Assembly (NCBI RefSeq): GCF_036169555.1
Contig: NZ_CP108032.1
Location: 6,138,001 to 6,202,000 of the forward strand
Direction of reading: 5' to 3'
Origin: Streptomyces sp. NBC_00306
GTDB lineage: Bacteria; Actinomycetota; Actinomycetes; Streptomycetales; Streptomycetaceae
DNA: 64,000 bases
A program made the translations under genes and the position numbers. Positions 33,493 through 41,956 of this stretch are shown here, piece by piece (the stretch's first letter is position 1; each line of letters begins with the position of its first letter). The notes below the pieces were generated by a model. It worked only from the letters and a program-made list of their open reading frames with translations, did no database searches and was not told the origin of the DNA.

Positions 33493-34436
33493 GCCTGCCT
33501 CCGCTCACGCCCGGCGACGAGGGCGTCGACGGAGACGGTGAGCCGGCCCGGGTCGACCGGGGCGCGGTCCTCGACCCGCTCGCCGGCGCCCGGCCGGACC
33601 CGGCTGGTCGCCCACGCGGCCAGATGGCGGAAGCACGCGCGACGGTCGGCCGGGGACAACGGGGCCCGCCGGATCGCCGCGACGAAGCCCCAGACGTACT
33701 CGGCGAGCAGCCGGGGCGTCGGGTGCAGCGCGCCCGCCCGCCGCGGGTCCAGATTGACGCACCGGGAGCGCTTGGACGGGTTCGCCCGCTCGGCGCGGGT
33801 GGGGTGGTCGCGGCGGAAGTACAGCAGCTCCGGCACCTGGTGGAAGGGCCCGTTCAGGACGATCTCGGCGACGAACGTCCGGTCCGCGTGGTGATAGCTG
33901 TTGTGCGGCCTCACGCGGCGCAGCATGTCGGCGCGCATCACCCCGTAGAAGTCGTCGCCACCGGGTTCGAACAGGAAACTGCGGAAGCGCTCGGGGGCGT
34001 GCGGCGAGGCGGTGGCGAGCCCGTACTCGTAGGGGACCTTCAGCTGTCCTTCGCCGTCGATGACCGCCTGGTCGGAGTGCGCGAGGATCACGTCCGGCCG
34101 CTCGTCCAGCGCCTCGACGCACCGCCCCAGCAGGTCCCGGGCGTAAAGGTCGTCGTGCGAGGCCCACTTGAACAACTCGCCGCGGCACTCGGTGAACACG
34201 TAGTTGTGGTTCGGAGCGGCGCCGATGTTCCGCAGCAGCCGGATGTACCGGATGCGCGAGTCCTGCGCGGCGTACGTGCGGCAGATGTCCTCGGTCCCGT
34301 CGGTCGAGGCGTTGTCGGAGATGACCAGCTCGAAGTCCTCGTAGGTCTGACCGAGCAGGGCGTCGAGCGATTCGGCGAGGTACTCCTCGCCGTTGTACAC
34401 GGGCAGGCCGATGCTCAGCCTGGGTTGCGCGGTCAT
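33489..34436 (-). CDS. Family 2 glycosyltransferase
   Basis: GT-A enzyme, 315 aa: IGLPVYNGEEYLAESLDALL at the N-terminus, VISDNASTDGT nucleotide site, and FKWASHDDLY metal site. No membrane segment. ATG at 34436 overlaps the flippase stop (ATGA). It likely adds one sugar to the lipid-linked repeat unit on the cytosolic face. Confidence 0.88.
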   Translation of the reverse strand: MTAQPRLSIGLPVYNGEEYLAESLDALLGQTYEDFELVISDNASTDGTEDICRTYAAQDSRIRYIRLLRNIGAAPNHNYVFTECRGELFKWASHDDLYARDLLGRCVEALDERPDVILAHSDQAVIDGEGQLKVPYEYGLATASPHAPERFRSFLFEPGGDDFYGVMRADMLRRVRPHNSYHHADRTFVAEIVLNGPFHQVPELLYFRRDHPTRAERANPSKRSRCVNLDPRRAGALHPTPRLLAEYVWGFVAAIRRAPLSPADRRACFRHLAAWATSRVRPGAGERVEDRAPVDPGRLTVSVDALVAGRERRQA

Positions 34437-35731
34437 GGCGTCCTCGCTTCGGGGATGGTGTCCTGGTGGTGTTCGCGCAGGGCGGAGCGCAGCTGGAGCC
34501 ACCACACGGCGGAGCCGGCGAGCGTCGCGGCGGCGACGCCCCAGGCCGAGCCGACCGTGCCGCCGAGGGCGGCTCCGCCCAGCCCGCCCGCCACGTAGCA
34601 GGCGGAGGCGAACAGTTGGCAGCGCAGGCTGCGCCGGGCCGCGGCGAGCGCGCGCAGCCCCGCCGCCGCGCCGGTGCCGAGCCCGGCCCATGCGACGCCG
34701 AGGGTGACCGGCACGATGAGCTGGGAGGCGGAGTGCCAGACGTCGCCGAGCACGAGTTCGCCGAGCCGGTCCGGCATCAGGAGCAGCGCTCCGCCCCAGA
34801 GCAGCGCGGCGATGGCTTGCCCGCCTCCCAGCAGGAGGCAGAACCTGCCGAGGCGGTGCGGGGACTGCCGCAGCACCCGTGCCGCCTCCGCGACCGTGAC
34901 CAATGAGAGGCCCATCAGCACGGCGAGGAACGGGCCGAGGAGGAGTTCGGCGCCGCGGACCGCACCCACCGCGCCGACCCCGACGATCACGCCGAGCCCG
35001 TATGCGCGCAACTGGCCGGCGCCGCTGAGGCTGACGTTCTCGACGAGGTACCGGTAGCCGAGGTCGCGTTGCTCGCGGAGCCACGCGCGTGCCTGGGTCG
35101 TCCGGGGCCGGATGCCGGACTGGATGTATCCGTACCCCGCGGCCACTGTGGCGGACGCGCCCCAGGCGAGCACGAAGGCGGCCACGCTGCCCGCGTGGGC
35201 CGCCACGACCAGGGCCGGGACGAGCGCGATGCCCCACACGAGGTCGTTGACGAACGCCTTCCGCCCGAGGCCCGCGGCGAAGAACGAGTACCGCCAGGCG
35301 TCCTGGAGCAGCAGCCCCGGCAGCATGACGCCGAGACACGCGAACGCGGGTCCCACACTGCCGCCGAGAGCGACGCCGATCACCAGGCACATCGCACCGA
35401 TGGCGCCGCCGACGACGAGCGCGGTACCCGACGACCGGGCAACGGCCCCGCGCCAGGATGCCTCCGACACGCCGCTGAAGCGCACCACGAGCGGATCGGT
35501 GGCAAGGCCGCGGGAGACGTTGAGCACCACGCCGTACGTCACCCAGGCGAGGCTGAACACGCCGAACGCTGTCACGCCCAGCGAGCGAGCCACGTAGACG
35601 CCCACCGCGAAGTTGCTGATGCTGGAGGCCGCCTGGTCGGCCAGTCCCCAGGACAGCCGCCCGGCGAAGGCACGCCGGGCGGATCCGGCTGCTGCCGTCG
35701 CCTTCTCCTCCTCGATGGCCATCCGCGTCAT
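34433..35731 (-). CDS. Oligosaccharide flippase (Wzx/MOP superfamily)
   Basis: A 432-aa membrane protein with about twelve hydrophobic segments. The N-terminal GLADQAASSISNFAVGVYVARSL matches the start of polysaccharide flippases. It should move the lipid-linked repeat unit across the membrane for the polymerase at 41957. The ATG at 35731 overlaps the DUF4910 gene's stop; an in-frame ATG 9 bp later is also possible. A short GAREHHQ-like polar tail follows the last helix. Confidence 0.83.
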   Translation of the reverse strand: MTRMAIEEEKATAAAGSARRAFAGRLSWGLADQAASSISNFAVGVYVARSLGVTAFGVFSLAWVTYGVVLNVSRGLATDPLVVRFSGVSEASWRGAVARSSGTALVVGGAIGAMCLVIGVALGGSVGPAFACLGVMLPGLLLQDAWRYSFFAAGLGRKAFVNDLVWGIALVPALVVAAHAGSVAAFVLAWGASATVAAGYGYIQSGIRPRTTQARAWLREQRDLGYRYLVENVSLSGAGQLRAYGLGVIVGVGAVGAVRGAELLLGPFLAVLMGLSLVTVAEAARVLRQSPHRLGRFCLLLGGGQAIAALLWGGALLLMPDRLGELVLGDVWHSASQLIVPVTLGVAWAGLGTGAAAGLRALAAARRSLRCQLFASACYVAGGLGGAALGGTVGSAWGVAAATLAGSAVWWLQLRSALREHHQDTIPEARTP

Positions 35732-37002
35732 GCCTTGATCAGACCGGCGCCGTGCAGGGCGTCGGCCGCGGCCGCGACGGTGTCGAACGGCAGCCCGGAC
35801 CGCTCGGCGACATCCAGCAGACTGTGCTCGCCGTCGGAGAGGCTGAGGACCCAGAGCATGGCCATCTGGGCCTGCTGCGCGTCGCTGCGGCCGCCGAGCG
35901 AGTCGTACAGCCCGCGCCGCCCCAACTGCGGCTCCCCGTAAGGGCTCAGGTTGAGATACCGCCGGTTGCGGTCCAGCAGGGCGAACGCCTCGCGGCAGAC
36001 GGCGAGCGTGTCCGCCATGGCCGCGGGGGAGACGAAGTCCGGGTTGTCCGCCGAGGTGTGGTACTCGGGGTAGCCGGCGTACGGGGTGCGGCTGAGCGAA
36101 CCCACGCCGAGATCGAACCCGGGTGAGCAGTACTGCCGCTCGTCGTAGCCGTACGGGGTGAACTCGTTGACGTGGTGCGGGCGTTCGGAGGCGGCGAGAA
36201 CGTGTCGCATGACCTTGTCGATCTCCGCGTCGCCGCGTCTGCTCTGTTTGTACGTCAGTGAACCCGAGTCGCCGGCGCAGGCCAGCACCAGCCCGTGCTT
36301 GACGCTCTCCACCCGCTCCGCGTTGCGGGCCAGCCAGGTGATCGCCCCGATGGTGCCGGGCGCGTAGATGAACCGGTAGGTGTAGTACGGCGTTTCCTGG
36401 GCCAGTGCCCGGGCCAGGTACGTCGCCACCGCGATGCCCGCCAGATTGTCGTTGGCCAGCGACGGGTGGCAGACGTGGCAGGAGACGATCACCTCGTCGG
36501 GGACCTGACCGGGGATCACATGCTCGGCGTAGGTGAGGTGGCCGTCCGCGAGGGTGGAGTCGATACGTACCTCGTAGTCGCCGTCCGGCAGTGCGTCCAG
36601 GGTCTCCTGCGACAGGCAGAATCCCCACTCCGGCTTGTAGTAGCTCGTGCGGTACGGCACCCAGCTCGGGTGGTCCGGCAGGGTGTGCAGGTGCGCGCGC
36701 AGCTCGGAGAGCGGCATGGTGCGCGACACCGGCACGCTGTAGCCGAGCACGTGCAGGCTGGACGCGGCGAAGTCGACGACCCGGTTGCCGGCGGCGTCGG
36801 CGATGTACGCGTCCCGGATGTTCCACTCCTGGGGCACCGTCCAGTCGAGTACCGGTGTCCCGGTCGGCACCTCGTGCACCTGGAGCGGGACGTACTCGCC
36901 GACGATGTCCAGGGTGGCGCGCACTCCGTCGCCGGTGATGCTCCGGCAGAGCGGGTAGAGCCGCTCCACCAGTGTGTGCATGTCTTCGCCGGCAGAGGTC
37001 AT
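35728..37002 (-). CDS. DUF4910 / aminopeptidase-like protein
   Basis: A 424-aa protein of the DUF4910 (with DUF2172) family, related to M28-type zinc peptidases. Visible features are LYPLCRSITGDGVR at the start, the likely metal residues in SCHVCHPSLANDN and PEYHTSADN, and a C-terminal winged-helix-like segment (LLDVAERSGLPFD). Such proteins recur in polysaccharide clusters beside cytidylyltransferases and PIG-L deacetylases, where they may hydrolyse an amide on a modified sugar rather than a peptide. The ATG at 37002 overlaps the epimerase stop. Family confident; role unknown. Confidence 0.82.
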   Translation of the reverse strand: MTSAGEDMHTLVERLYPLCRSITGDGVRATLDIVGEYVPLQVHEVPTGTPVLDWTVPQEWNIRDAYIADAAGNRVVDFAASSLHVLGYSVPVSRTMPLSELRAHLHTLPDHPSWVPYRTSYYKPEWGFCLSQETLDALPDGDYEVRIDSTLADGHLTYAEHVIPGQVPDEVIVSCHVCHPSLANDNLAGIAVATYLARALAQETPYYTYRFIYAPGTIGAITWLARNAERVESVKHGLVLACAGDSGSLTYKQSRRGDAEIDKVMRHVLAASERPHHVNEFTPYGYDERQYCSPGFDLGVGSLSRTPYAGYPEYHTSADNPDFVSPAAMADTLAVCREAFALLDRNRRYLNLSPYGEPQLGRRGLYDSLGGRSDAQQAQMAMLWVLSLSDGEHSLLDVAERSGLPFDTVAAAADALHGAGLIKA

Positions 37003-38024
37003 CGGCGCCACCGCAGGGTGTCGTCGACGGCGCCGGCCTCGGACGCCTCGCGCAGCACGGCGAGGCGGGTGAAGCGCTGCTCGAAGTCCTCCCGCGTGAG
37101 CCCGTGTTTCCGGTAGGCGTCGGCGAGTTCGAGCGCGCCCTGCTTGACCGTCCACTCGCAGTCGAAGCCGGGTATCGCGGCGCGGAACCGGGAGAAGTCC
37201 ACGCGGTACGAGCGCGGATCGGCGCCGTTCTCCCCGGTGATCTTCACCTGTGCGCCGGAGACCGCCTCGGCGACCTGATCGGCGATCTCGGCGACCGTGA
37301 CGTTGTTGACCTCGCTGCCGATGTTGAACGCCCGGTCGTGCACCGCCTCGCGCGGCGCGGTCAGCGCGGCCGCGAAGGCCCGTGCGATGTCGGCGGCGTG
37401 GACCAGCGGACGCCAGGGGGTGCCGTCGGAGAGCACCAGCACCTGGCCGGACAGGAGTGCGTGGCCCACCAGGTTGTTGAGCACGATGTCGGCGCGCAGC
37501 CGGGGTGAGAAGCCGAAGGCGGTGGCGTTGCGCATGTACACCGGGCTGAACTCGGCGTCGGCCAGCGCGTGCAGATCGTCCTCGACCCGCACCTTCGACT
37601 CCGCGTACGGCGTCACCGGGCGCAGCGGGGCGTCCTCGGTCACCAGGTCGTCACCGCCGGAGGCGCCGTACACCGAGCAGGTCGACGCGTACAGGAAGCG
37701 CCGGGCTCCGGCGTCGCGGGCCAGCCGCGCCAGGTGTACGGACGCGTGGTGGTTGATGTCGTAGGTGAGCTCCGGCGCCAGCGATCCCAACGGGTCGTTG
37801 GACAGGGCGGCCAGGTGGATCACGGCGTCCACCCCGGCCACGTGGTCGGCGGTGACGTCGCGCAGGTCCACCCGGTGAGCCGTCAGGTCCGCGGGCGGCG
37901 GGCCCAGCACGCAGTCGGCGAACAGGCCGGCGTCGAGCCCGACGACCTCGTGCCCGGCGGCCGTGAGCACCGGAGCCATGACGGTGCCCAGATAGCCCTG
38001 GTGTCCGGTCAGAAGTACGCGCAA
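36999..38024 (-). CDS. NAD-dependent epimerase/dehydratase (extended SDR)
   Basis: Nucleotide-sugar modifying enzyme of 341 aa with LLTGHQGYLGTVM (NAD site) and YAESKVRVE (Tyr/Lys), plus STCSVYGASG. It could be a 4-epimerase, a 4,6-dehydratase or a reductase. It is the only extended SDR in the sugar module downstream of the cytidylyltransferase, so it may do the step a CDP-glucose 4,6-dehydratase normally does. The start is TTG at 38024 with GGGGGA 7 nt upstream, 3 bp past the PIG-L stop. Confidence 0.83.
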   Translation of the reverse strand: MRVLLTGHQGYLGTVMAPVLTAAGHEVVGLDAGLFADCVLGPPPADLTAHRVDLRDVTADHVAGVDAVIHLAALSNDPLGSLAPELTYDINHHASVHLARLARDAGARRFLYASTCSVYGASGGDDLVTEDAPLRPVTPYAESKVRVEDDLHALADAEFSPVYMRNATAFGFSPRLRADIVLNNLVGHALLSGQVLVLSDGTPWRPLVHAADIARAFAAALTAPREAVHDRAFNIGSEVNNVTVAEIADQVAEAVSGAQVKITGENGADPRSYRVDFSRFRAAIPGFDCEWTVKQGALELADAYRKHGLTREDFEQRFTRLAVLREASEAGAVDDTLRWRR

Positions 38025-38027
38025 GGT

Positions 38028-38675
38028 TCATTCCCCCAGGTCGAGAGTGAGTTTGGTGACGGCGAAGGCCTCGGCGTAGCGCGCCTGGCATTCGATACCG
38101 CGGATCCGGGCCAGCCCGAGGAAGGCCTCCCGGTCGTACCAGGGCCGGTGCCGCTGCGAGGGGTAGTGCTCCTGCAGCAGTCGCACCTTCTGTTCGGCGA
38201 TCTCCGGTGACAGCGGCTGGTACGCCGACGGACGGCCGAGGTCGCCGTCCCACTTGACGATCTCGTAGCCGAGGACGAGGTGGTCGCGGAACGCGGTGGG
38301 TATCAGCTGCGCCAGGCCGCGGTGATCCTGGTGCGCGTCATCGGTGCGCGGGGCCAGGATCAGATCCGGCTCGGCCTGTCCGCGCAGCTCCTCGACCGCC
38401 GACTTGGCCTCTTCCCAGTACGCGGGCAGCCGGCCGTCCGGCAGCTTGTGCACGGTGAGCCGCAGGTCGGCGCCCGGGCAGAAGGCGGTCAGCGCGGCCT
38501 GCTCCTCCTGCTCCCGGTCACTGCCACCGCCGGAGAGCACCAGCGCGTCGACGCGGATGCCCGGGCGCGCGAGGCACAGCGTCAGCAGCGTGCCGCCGGC
38601 GCCGATGGCGATGTCGTCGCAGTGCGCGCCCACCGCGACGATCCGGTCCAGGCGTCCGGCGCCGAGCCGGATCAT
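38028..38675 (-). CDS. PIG-L family N-acetyl-sugar deacetylase
   Basis: A 215-aa zinc hydrolase. AVGAHCDDIAIGAGG is the family's AHPDDE-type motif, with Cys and Ile replacing the usual Pro and Glu. APRTDDAHQDHRG supplies the second His site. It likely removes an acetyl or other acyl group from an amino sugar. ATG at 38675 overlaps the cytidylyltransferase stop (ATGA). The altered first motif may lower or change activity, though the metal-binding His and Asp are present. Confidence 0.87.
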   Translation of the reverse strand: MIRLGAGRLDRIVAVGAHCDDIAIGAGGTLLTLCLARPGIRVDALVLSGGGSDREQEEQAALTAFCPGADLRLTVHKLPDGRLPAYWEEAKSAVEELRGQAEPDLILAPRTDDAHQDHRGLAQLIPTAFRDHLVLGYEIVKWDGDLGRPSAYQPLSPEIAEQKVRLLQEHYPSQRHRPWYDREAFLGLARIRGIECQARYAEAFAVTKLTLDLGE

Positions 38676-39481
38676 ACGGTCCTCACCCCGGCCTTGGCCC
38701 CCGCGCCGTCCCGTTCCCACACGGCCCACGGGCGGTCGCCCCGGGCGTAGGCGGCGTCGAGCGCGGCCCGCTCCTTCACGGTGTCGGTCGGTTTCCAGAA
38801 GCCGCGGTGCTGGTGCGCCACCAACCGTCCGCGCTTGGCCAGTTGGGAGCAGCCGTCGGCGACCAGGTCCCCGTCCTCCGGGATGTGGTCGAAGATCTCC
38901 TGGCGGAGCACGAAGTAGCCGCCGTTCTCCCACAGCGGCAGCTCGCTCACCGCGGTGATGCCTCCCACCAGGCCGTCCTCGCCCAGGTCCACGCAGTGGA
39001 AGGACGACTGCGGCGGCACCACCATCATCGACGCACCGGCGTCGCGCGCGGCGAAGCGGTCGATCATCTCCGGCAGCGGGGCGTCGGTGAGCACGTCGGC
39101 GTAGTTGGCGAGGAACATCTCGTCGCCGTCCAGGTGGTGTCGCACCCGGCGCAGCCGCTCCCCGATCGGTGACTCGACTCCGGTCTGCGCGAACGTGATC
39201 GTCCAGTCCGAGATGTCGGTGGACAGCAGCTCGGTCCGACCCCTTCTCAGCACGAAGTCGTTGGACGTCGTCTCCTCGTAGTTGAGGAAGAAGTTCTTGA
39301 TGTGGTGGGCGCCGTACCCGAGGCACAGGATGAACTCCGTGTGCCCGAAGTGCGCGTAGTAGCGCATGACGTGCCAGATCAGCGGCCGCGGGCCGACCAT
39401 CGCCATCGGCTTGGGCACGTCGTCGGGGGTTCCGTTGCGCATCCGCATCCCGTAACCGCCGCAGAACAGGACGACCTTCAC
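38672..39481 (-). CDS. Glucose-1-phosphate cytidylyltransferase-like nucleotidyltransferase
   Basis: A 269-aa enzyme resembling RfbF. FCGGYGMRMRNGTPDDVPKPM is the nucleotide and pyrophosphate signature; FLANYADVLTD holds a metal Asp, and HQHRGFWKPTDTVKE the C-terminal active-site segment. It probably activates a hexose-1-phosphate with CTP. The GTG at 39481 overlaps the methyltransferase stop. A standard CDP-glucose 4,6-dehydratase (RfbG) is not next to it, so the fate of CDP-glucose here is unclear. Confidence 0.87.
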   Translation of the reverse strand: MKVVLFCGGYGMRMRNGTPDDVPKPMAMVGPRPLIWHVMRYYAHFGHTEFILCLGYGAHHIKNFFLNYEETTSNDFVLRRGRTELLSTDISDWTITFAQTGVESPIGERLRRVRHHLDGDEMFLANYADVLTDAPLPEMIDRFAARDAGASMMVVPPQSSFHCVDLGEDGLVGGITAVSELPLWENGGYFVLRQEIFDHIPEDGDLVADGCSQLAKRGRLVAHQHRGFWKPTDTVKERAALDAAYARGDRPWAVWERDGAGAKAGVRTV

Positions 39482-40713
39482 GACGTGACCTCGACAATGC
39501 TCAGTTCCGGGATGGGGAAGACCAGCCGGCCGCCCCAGTCACCGATGAAGGACAGTTGCTCGACCAGCTCGGCCCGCAGGTTCCACGGGAGGACGAGGAC
39601 GTAGTCCGGCCGGTCGACGGCTATCCGCTCGGGCGGCAGGATCGGGACGCGGGTCCCCGGGGTGTACCTGCCGTGCTTGTAGGGGTTGCGGTCGACCGTG
39701 TACGGGAGCAGGTCGGGCCGGATGCCGCAGTGGTTGAGCAGGGTGTTGCCCTTGCCCGGCGCGCCGTAGCCGACGACCGTCTCGCCGCGGTCGGCCGCTT
39801 CGATGAGGAACCGCAGGAGGTCCCGGCGCACCTTGGCCACACGGGCGGAGAACTCGGTGTACCCGGACAGCTCCTGGAGTCCGGCGGCCTTCTCCCGGGC
39901 CAGCACGTCGGCCACCCGTCCGCTCGGCTCGCCGGCCGCCTCGGCCGGCCGGGCCCACAGCCGGATGGAGCCGCCGTGCGTGGGCAGCAACTCGACGTCC
40001 ACGAGCGCGAGTCCGCCGCCGGCCAGTGCCCGGATCGCGGATGCGACCGTGTAGTACTGGAAGTGCTCGTGGTAGATCGTGTCGTACTGGTTGTCCTCGA
40101 TCAGGGTGAGCAGGTGCTGCACCTCGATGGAGACCCAGCCGTCGTCGGCGACCAGGGCACGCAGCCCCTCGGTGAACCCGACCACGTCGGGGATGTGCGC
40201 GTACACGTTGTTGGCCACGACCAGGTCCGCCGGACCGTGCTCCTTACGGACGGCGGCGGCGGTGGCCGGGTCCAGGAACTCCGTGAGCGTCGGCACCCCC
40301 GCGTCCCGCGCCGCCTTGCCGACGTTCACCGACGGCTCGATACCGAGGCAGCGGATCCCGCGGTCCACCACATGCCTCAGCAGGTACCCGTCGTTGCTCG
40401 CGACCTCGACCACGAAGGCGTCGGTGCCCAGCCCCAGCCGCTCCACGGCGTCGGCGACGAACGTCCGCGCGTGCTCCACCCAGGAGGTCGAGAAGGAGGA
40501 GAAGTACGCGTACTCGCTGAACGTCTCCTCCGGCGTGATCAGCGGCGGGAGCTGCGCCAGCCAGCAGTCGGTGCAGACTCGCAGGTGCAGCGGGTACGCC
40601 GGCTCCGGCCGGTCGAGTTGGTCCGCGGCGAGAAAGCTCTCACATGGCGGCGTCGCCCCAAGGTCGACGACGCTCGCCATCGCTTCCGAGCCGCAGAGTC
40701 GGCATCGTGTCAT
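39478..40713 (-). CDS. Class I SAM methyltransferase, sugar C-methyltransferase family
   Basis: A 411-aa relative of the EvaC-type enzyme at 4729, with N-terminal zinc pairs CRLCG and CTDCW, SAM motif VVEVASNDGYLL, IYHEHFQYYT, and a C-terminal GYGAPGKGNTLLNHCGI segment. It is one of two such proteins in the window, and their sequences differ clearly. It probably C-methylates a CDP-linked 4-keto sugar made by the adjacent cytidylyltransferase pathway. ATG at 40713 overlaps the GT4 stop. Confidence 0.87.
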   Translation of the reverse strand: MTRCRLCGSEAMASVVDLGATPPCESFLAADQLDRPEPAYPLHLRVCTDCWLAQLPPLITPEETFSEYAYFSSFSTSWVEHARTFVADAVERLGLGTDAFVVEVASNDGYLLRHVVDRGIRCLGIEPSVNVGKAARDAGVPTLTEFLDPATAAAVRKEHGPADLVVANNVYAHIPDVVGFTEGLRALVADDGWVSIEVQHLLTLIEDNQYDTIYHEHFQYYTVASAIRALAGGGLALVDVELLPTHGGSIRLWARPAEAAGEPSGRVADVLAREKAAGLQELSGYTEFSARVAKVRRDLLRFLIEAADRGETVVGYGAPGKGNTLLNHCGIRPDLLPYTVDRNPYKHGRYTPGTRVPILPPERIAVDRPDYVLVLPWNLRAELVEQLSFIGDWGGRLVFPIPELSIVEVTS

Positions 40714-41954
40714 CTGCTGTCCCCATCCCCCCTGCTCGCGCGGACGGTTCCGCCGCGAGCCAGTGCTGACCGTCCCGCGATCGCGGTGCGGTACTCCTCC
40801 AGCAGGCGCTCCAGGCCGACGGCCGGGCTGAACCCCTGCTCGTACCGGCGCCTGGCCGCCTGACCCATGTCCCGGTTGCCGGCCGGCTCGGCCGCGATCC
40901 GGCGTATGCAGGACGCGAGCGAGGCCACCTCGCCCGGCCGGTGCAGCAGCCCGGTCACGCCGTCCTCGACCAGTTCGACGAAGGCGCCGTGACCGGCGGC
41001 GACGATCGGGACGCCGGCCGCCATCGCCTCGACGACCACGAGGCCGAACGCCTCGAGCCATGTCGAGGGAGCCACCACCGCGACCGATCGCGCGATGGCC
41101 TGCCTGCACTGGTCCGTGTCGTACAGGCCGACATAGCGCACGTCGTCGCGGCCCGCCGCCCAGGCGGTGACCTCGTGCTCCAGCGGTCCCGTGCCGGCGA
41201 TCACGAGCGGCACGCCCACACCGCCGCTCGCTGCGATCTTGTCCCACGCGGCCATGAGCAGCCGTACGCCCTTGGCCTCCGCGAGGCGGCCCAGATAGAG
41301 CAGATGCTCGCCCGCGCCGGATCGGCGGGCATCCGTGTCGGGCACGAAGTTGTGCTTCACCGCCAGCCGTTCGGCCGGCATGCCGGACCGCACCAGGACA
41401 TCGCGCTGCGCCGCGGAGATGCAGAGGAACCGCTCCACGCCGGACCACCACCGCCGCCGGTTGACCCTCAGGCTGACGGCGAGCGGCACCGTCGCGAGGC
41501 GGGAGTTCCGGTAGCAGCCGTGCCGGACGGCGGGCAGCGCCGTCGCCGACCCGACGCACTCGGTGCACGGCCGGCCGTCCCGCTGCAGCGTGCCGGGCGG
41601 GCAGACCTGGGTGTAGTTGTGCAGGGTGGCGACGGCGGGCACGTCGGCGTCGGCGCAGGCAGCCAGCACCGCGGGCGACAGGAGCGGGAAGACGTTGTGG
41701 ATGTGCACCACGTCCGGCCGCTCGGTGTGCAGCCGGGCGGCGAGCTCCGCGCGGACGGCCGGGTTCCACGGCACGAGCAGCGGCACCGCGGCCTTGCTGA
41801 GCAGAGAACGGGCGGCGATGTCGTCGCTGCGCCGCTCGAAGACCGTGACCCGGTGGCCGGCCGCGCGCAGCAGCTCCGCCTCCTGGTCGACGACCTTGTT
41901 CTCCCCGCTCGGCTGCGCCGAGGCGTAGCGGTTGTGCACCACGAGGATGTGCAT
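40710..41954 (-). CDS. Family 4 glycosyltransferase
   Basis: GT-B retaining enzyme, 414 aa: VHNRYASAQPSGENKVV at the N-terminus, HIHNVFPLLSP, LYLGRLAEAKG at the start of the second domain, and the EX7E-type motif APSTWLEAFGLVVVEAMAAG. Cytosolic. Predicted to extend the repeat unit. ATG at 41954 is 2 bp past the polymerase stop. Confidence 0.88.
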   Translation of the reverse strand: MHILVVHNRYASAQPSGENKVVDQEAELLRAAGHRVTVFERRSDDIAARSLLSKAAVPLLVPWNPAVRAELAARLHTERPDVVHIHNVFPLLSPAVLAACADADVPAVATLHNYTQVCPPGTLQRDGRPCTECVGSATALPAVRHGCYRNSRLATVPLAVSLRVNRRRWWSGVERFLCISAAQRDVLVRSGMPAERLAVKHNFVPDTDARRSGAGEHLLYLGRLAEAKGVRLLMAAWDKIAASGGVGVPLVIAGTGPLEHEVTAWAAGRDDVRYVGLYDTDQCRQAIARSVAVVAPSTWLEAFGLVVVEAMAAGVPIVAAGHGAFVELVEDGVTGLLHRPGEVASLASCIRRIAAEPAGNRDMGQAARRRYEQGFSPAVGLERLLEEYRTAIAGRSALARGGTVRASRGDGDSR

Positions 41955-41956
41955 GG

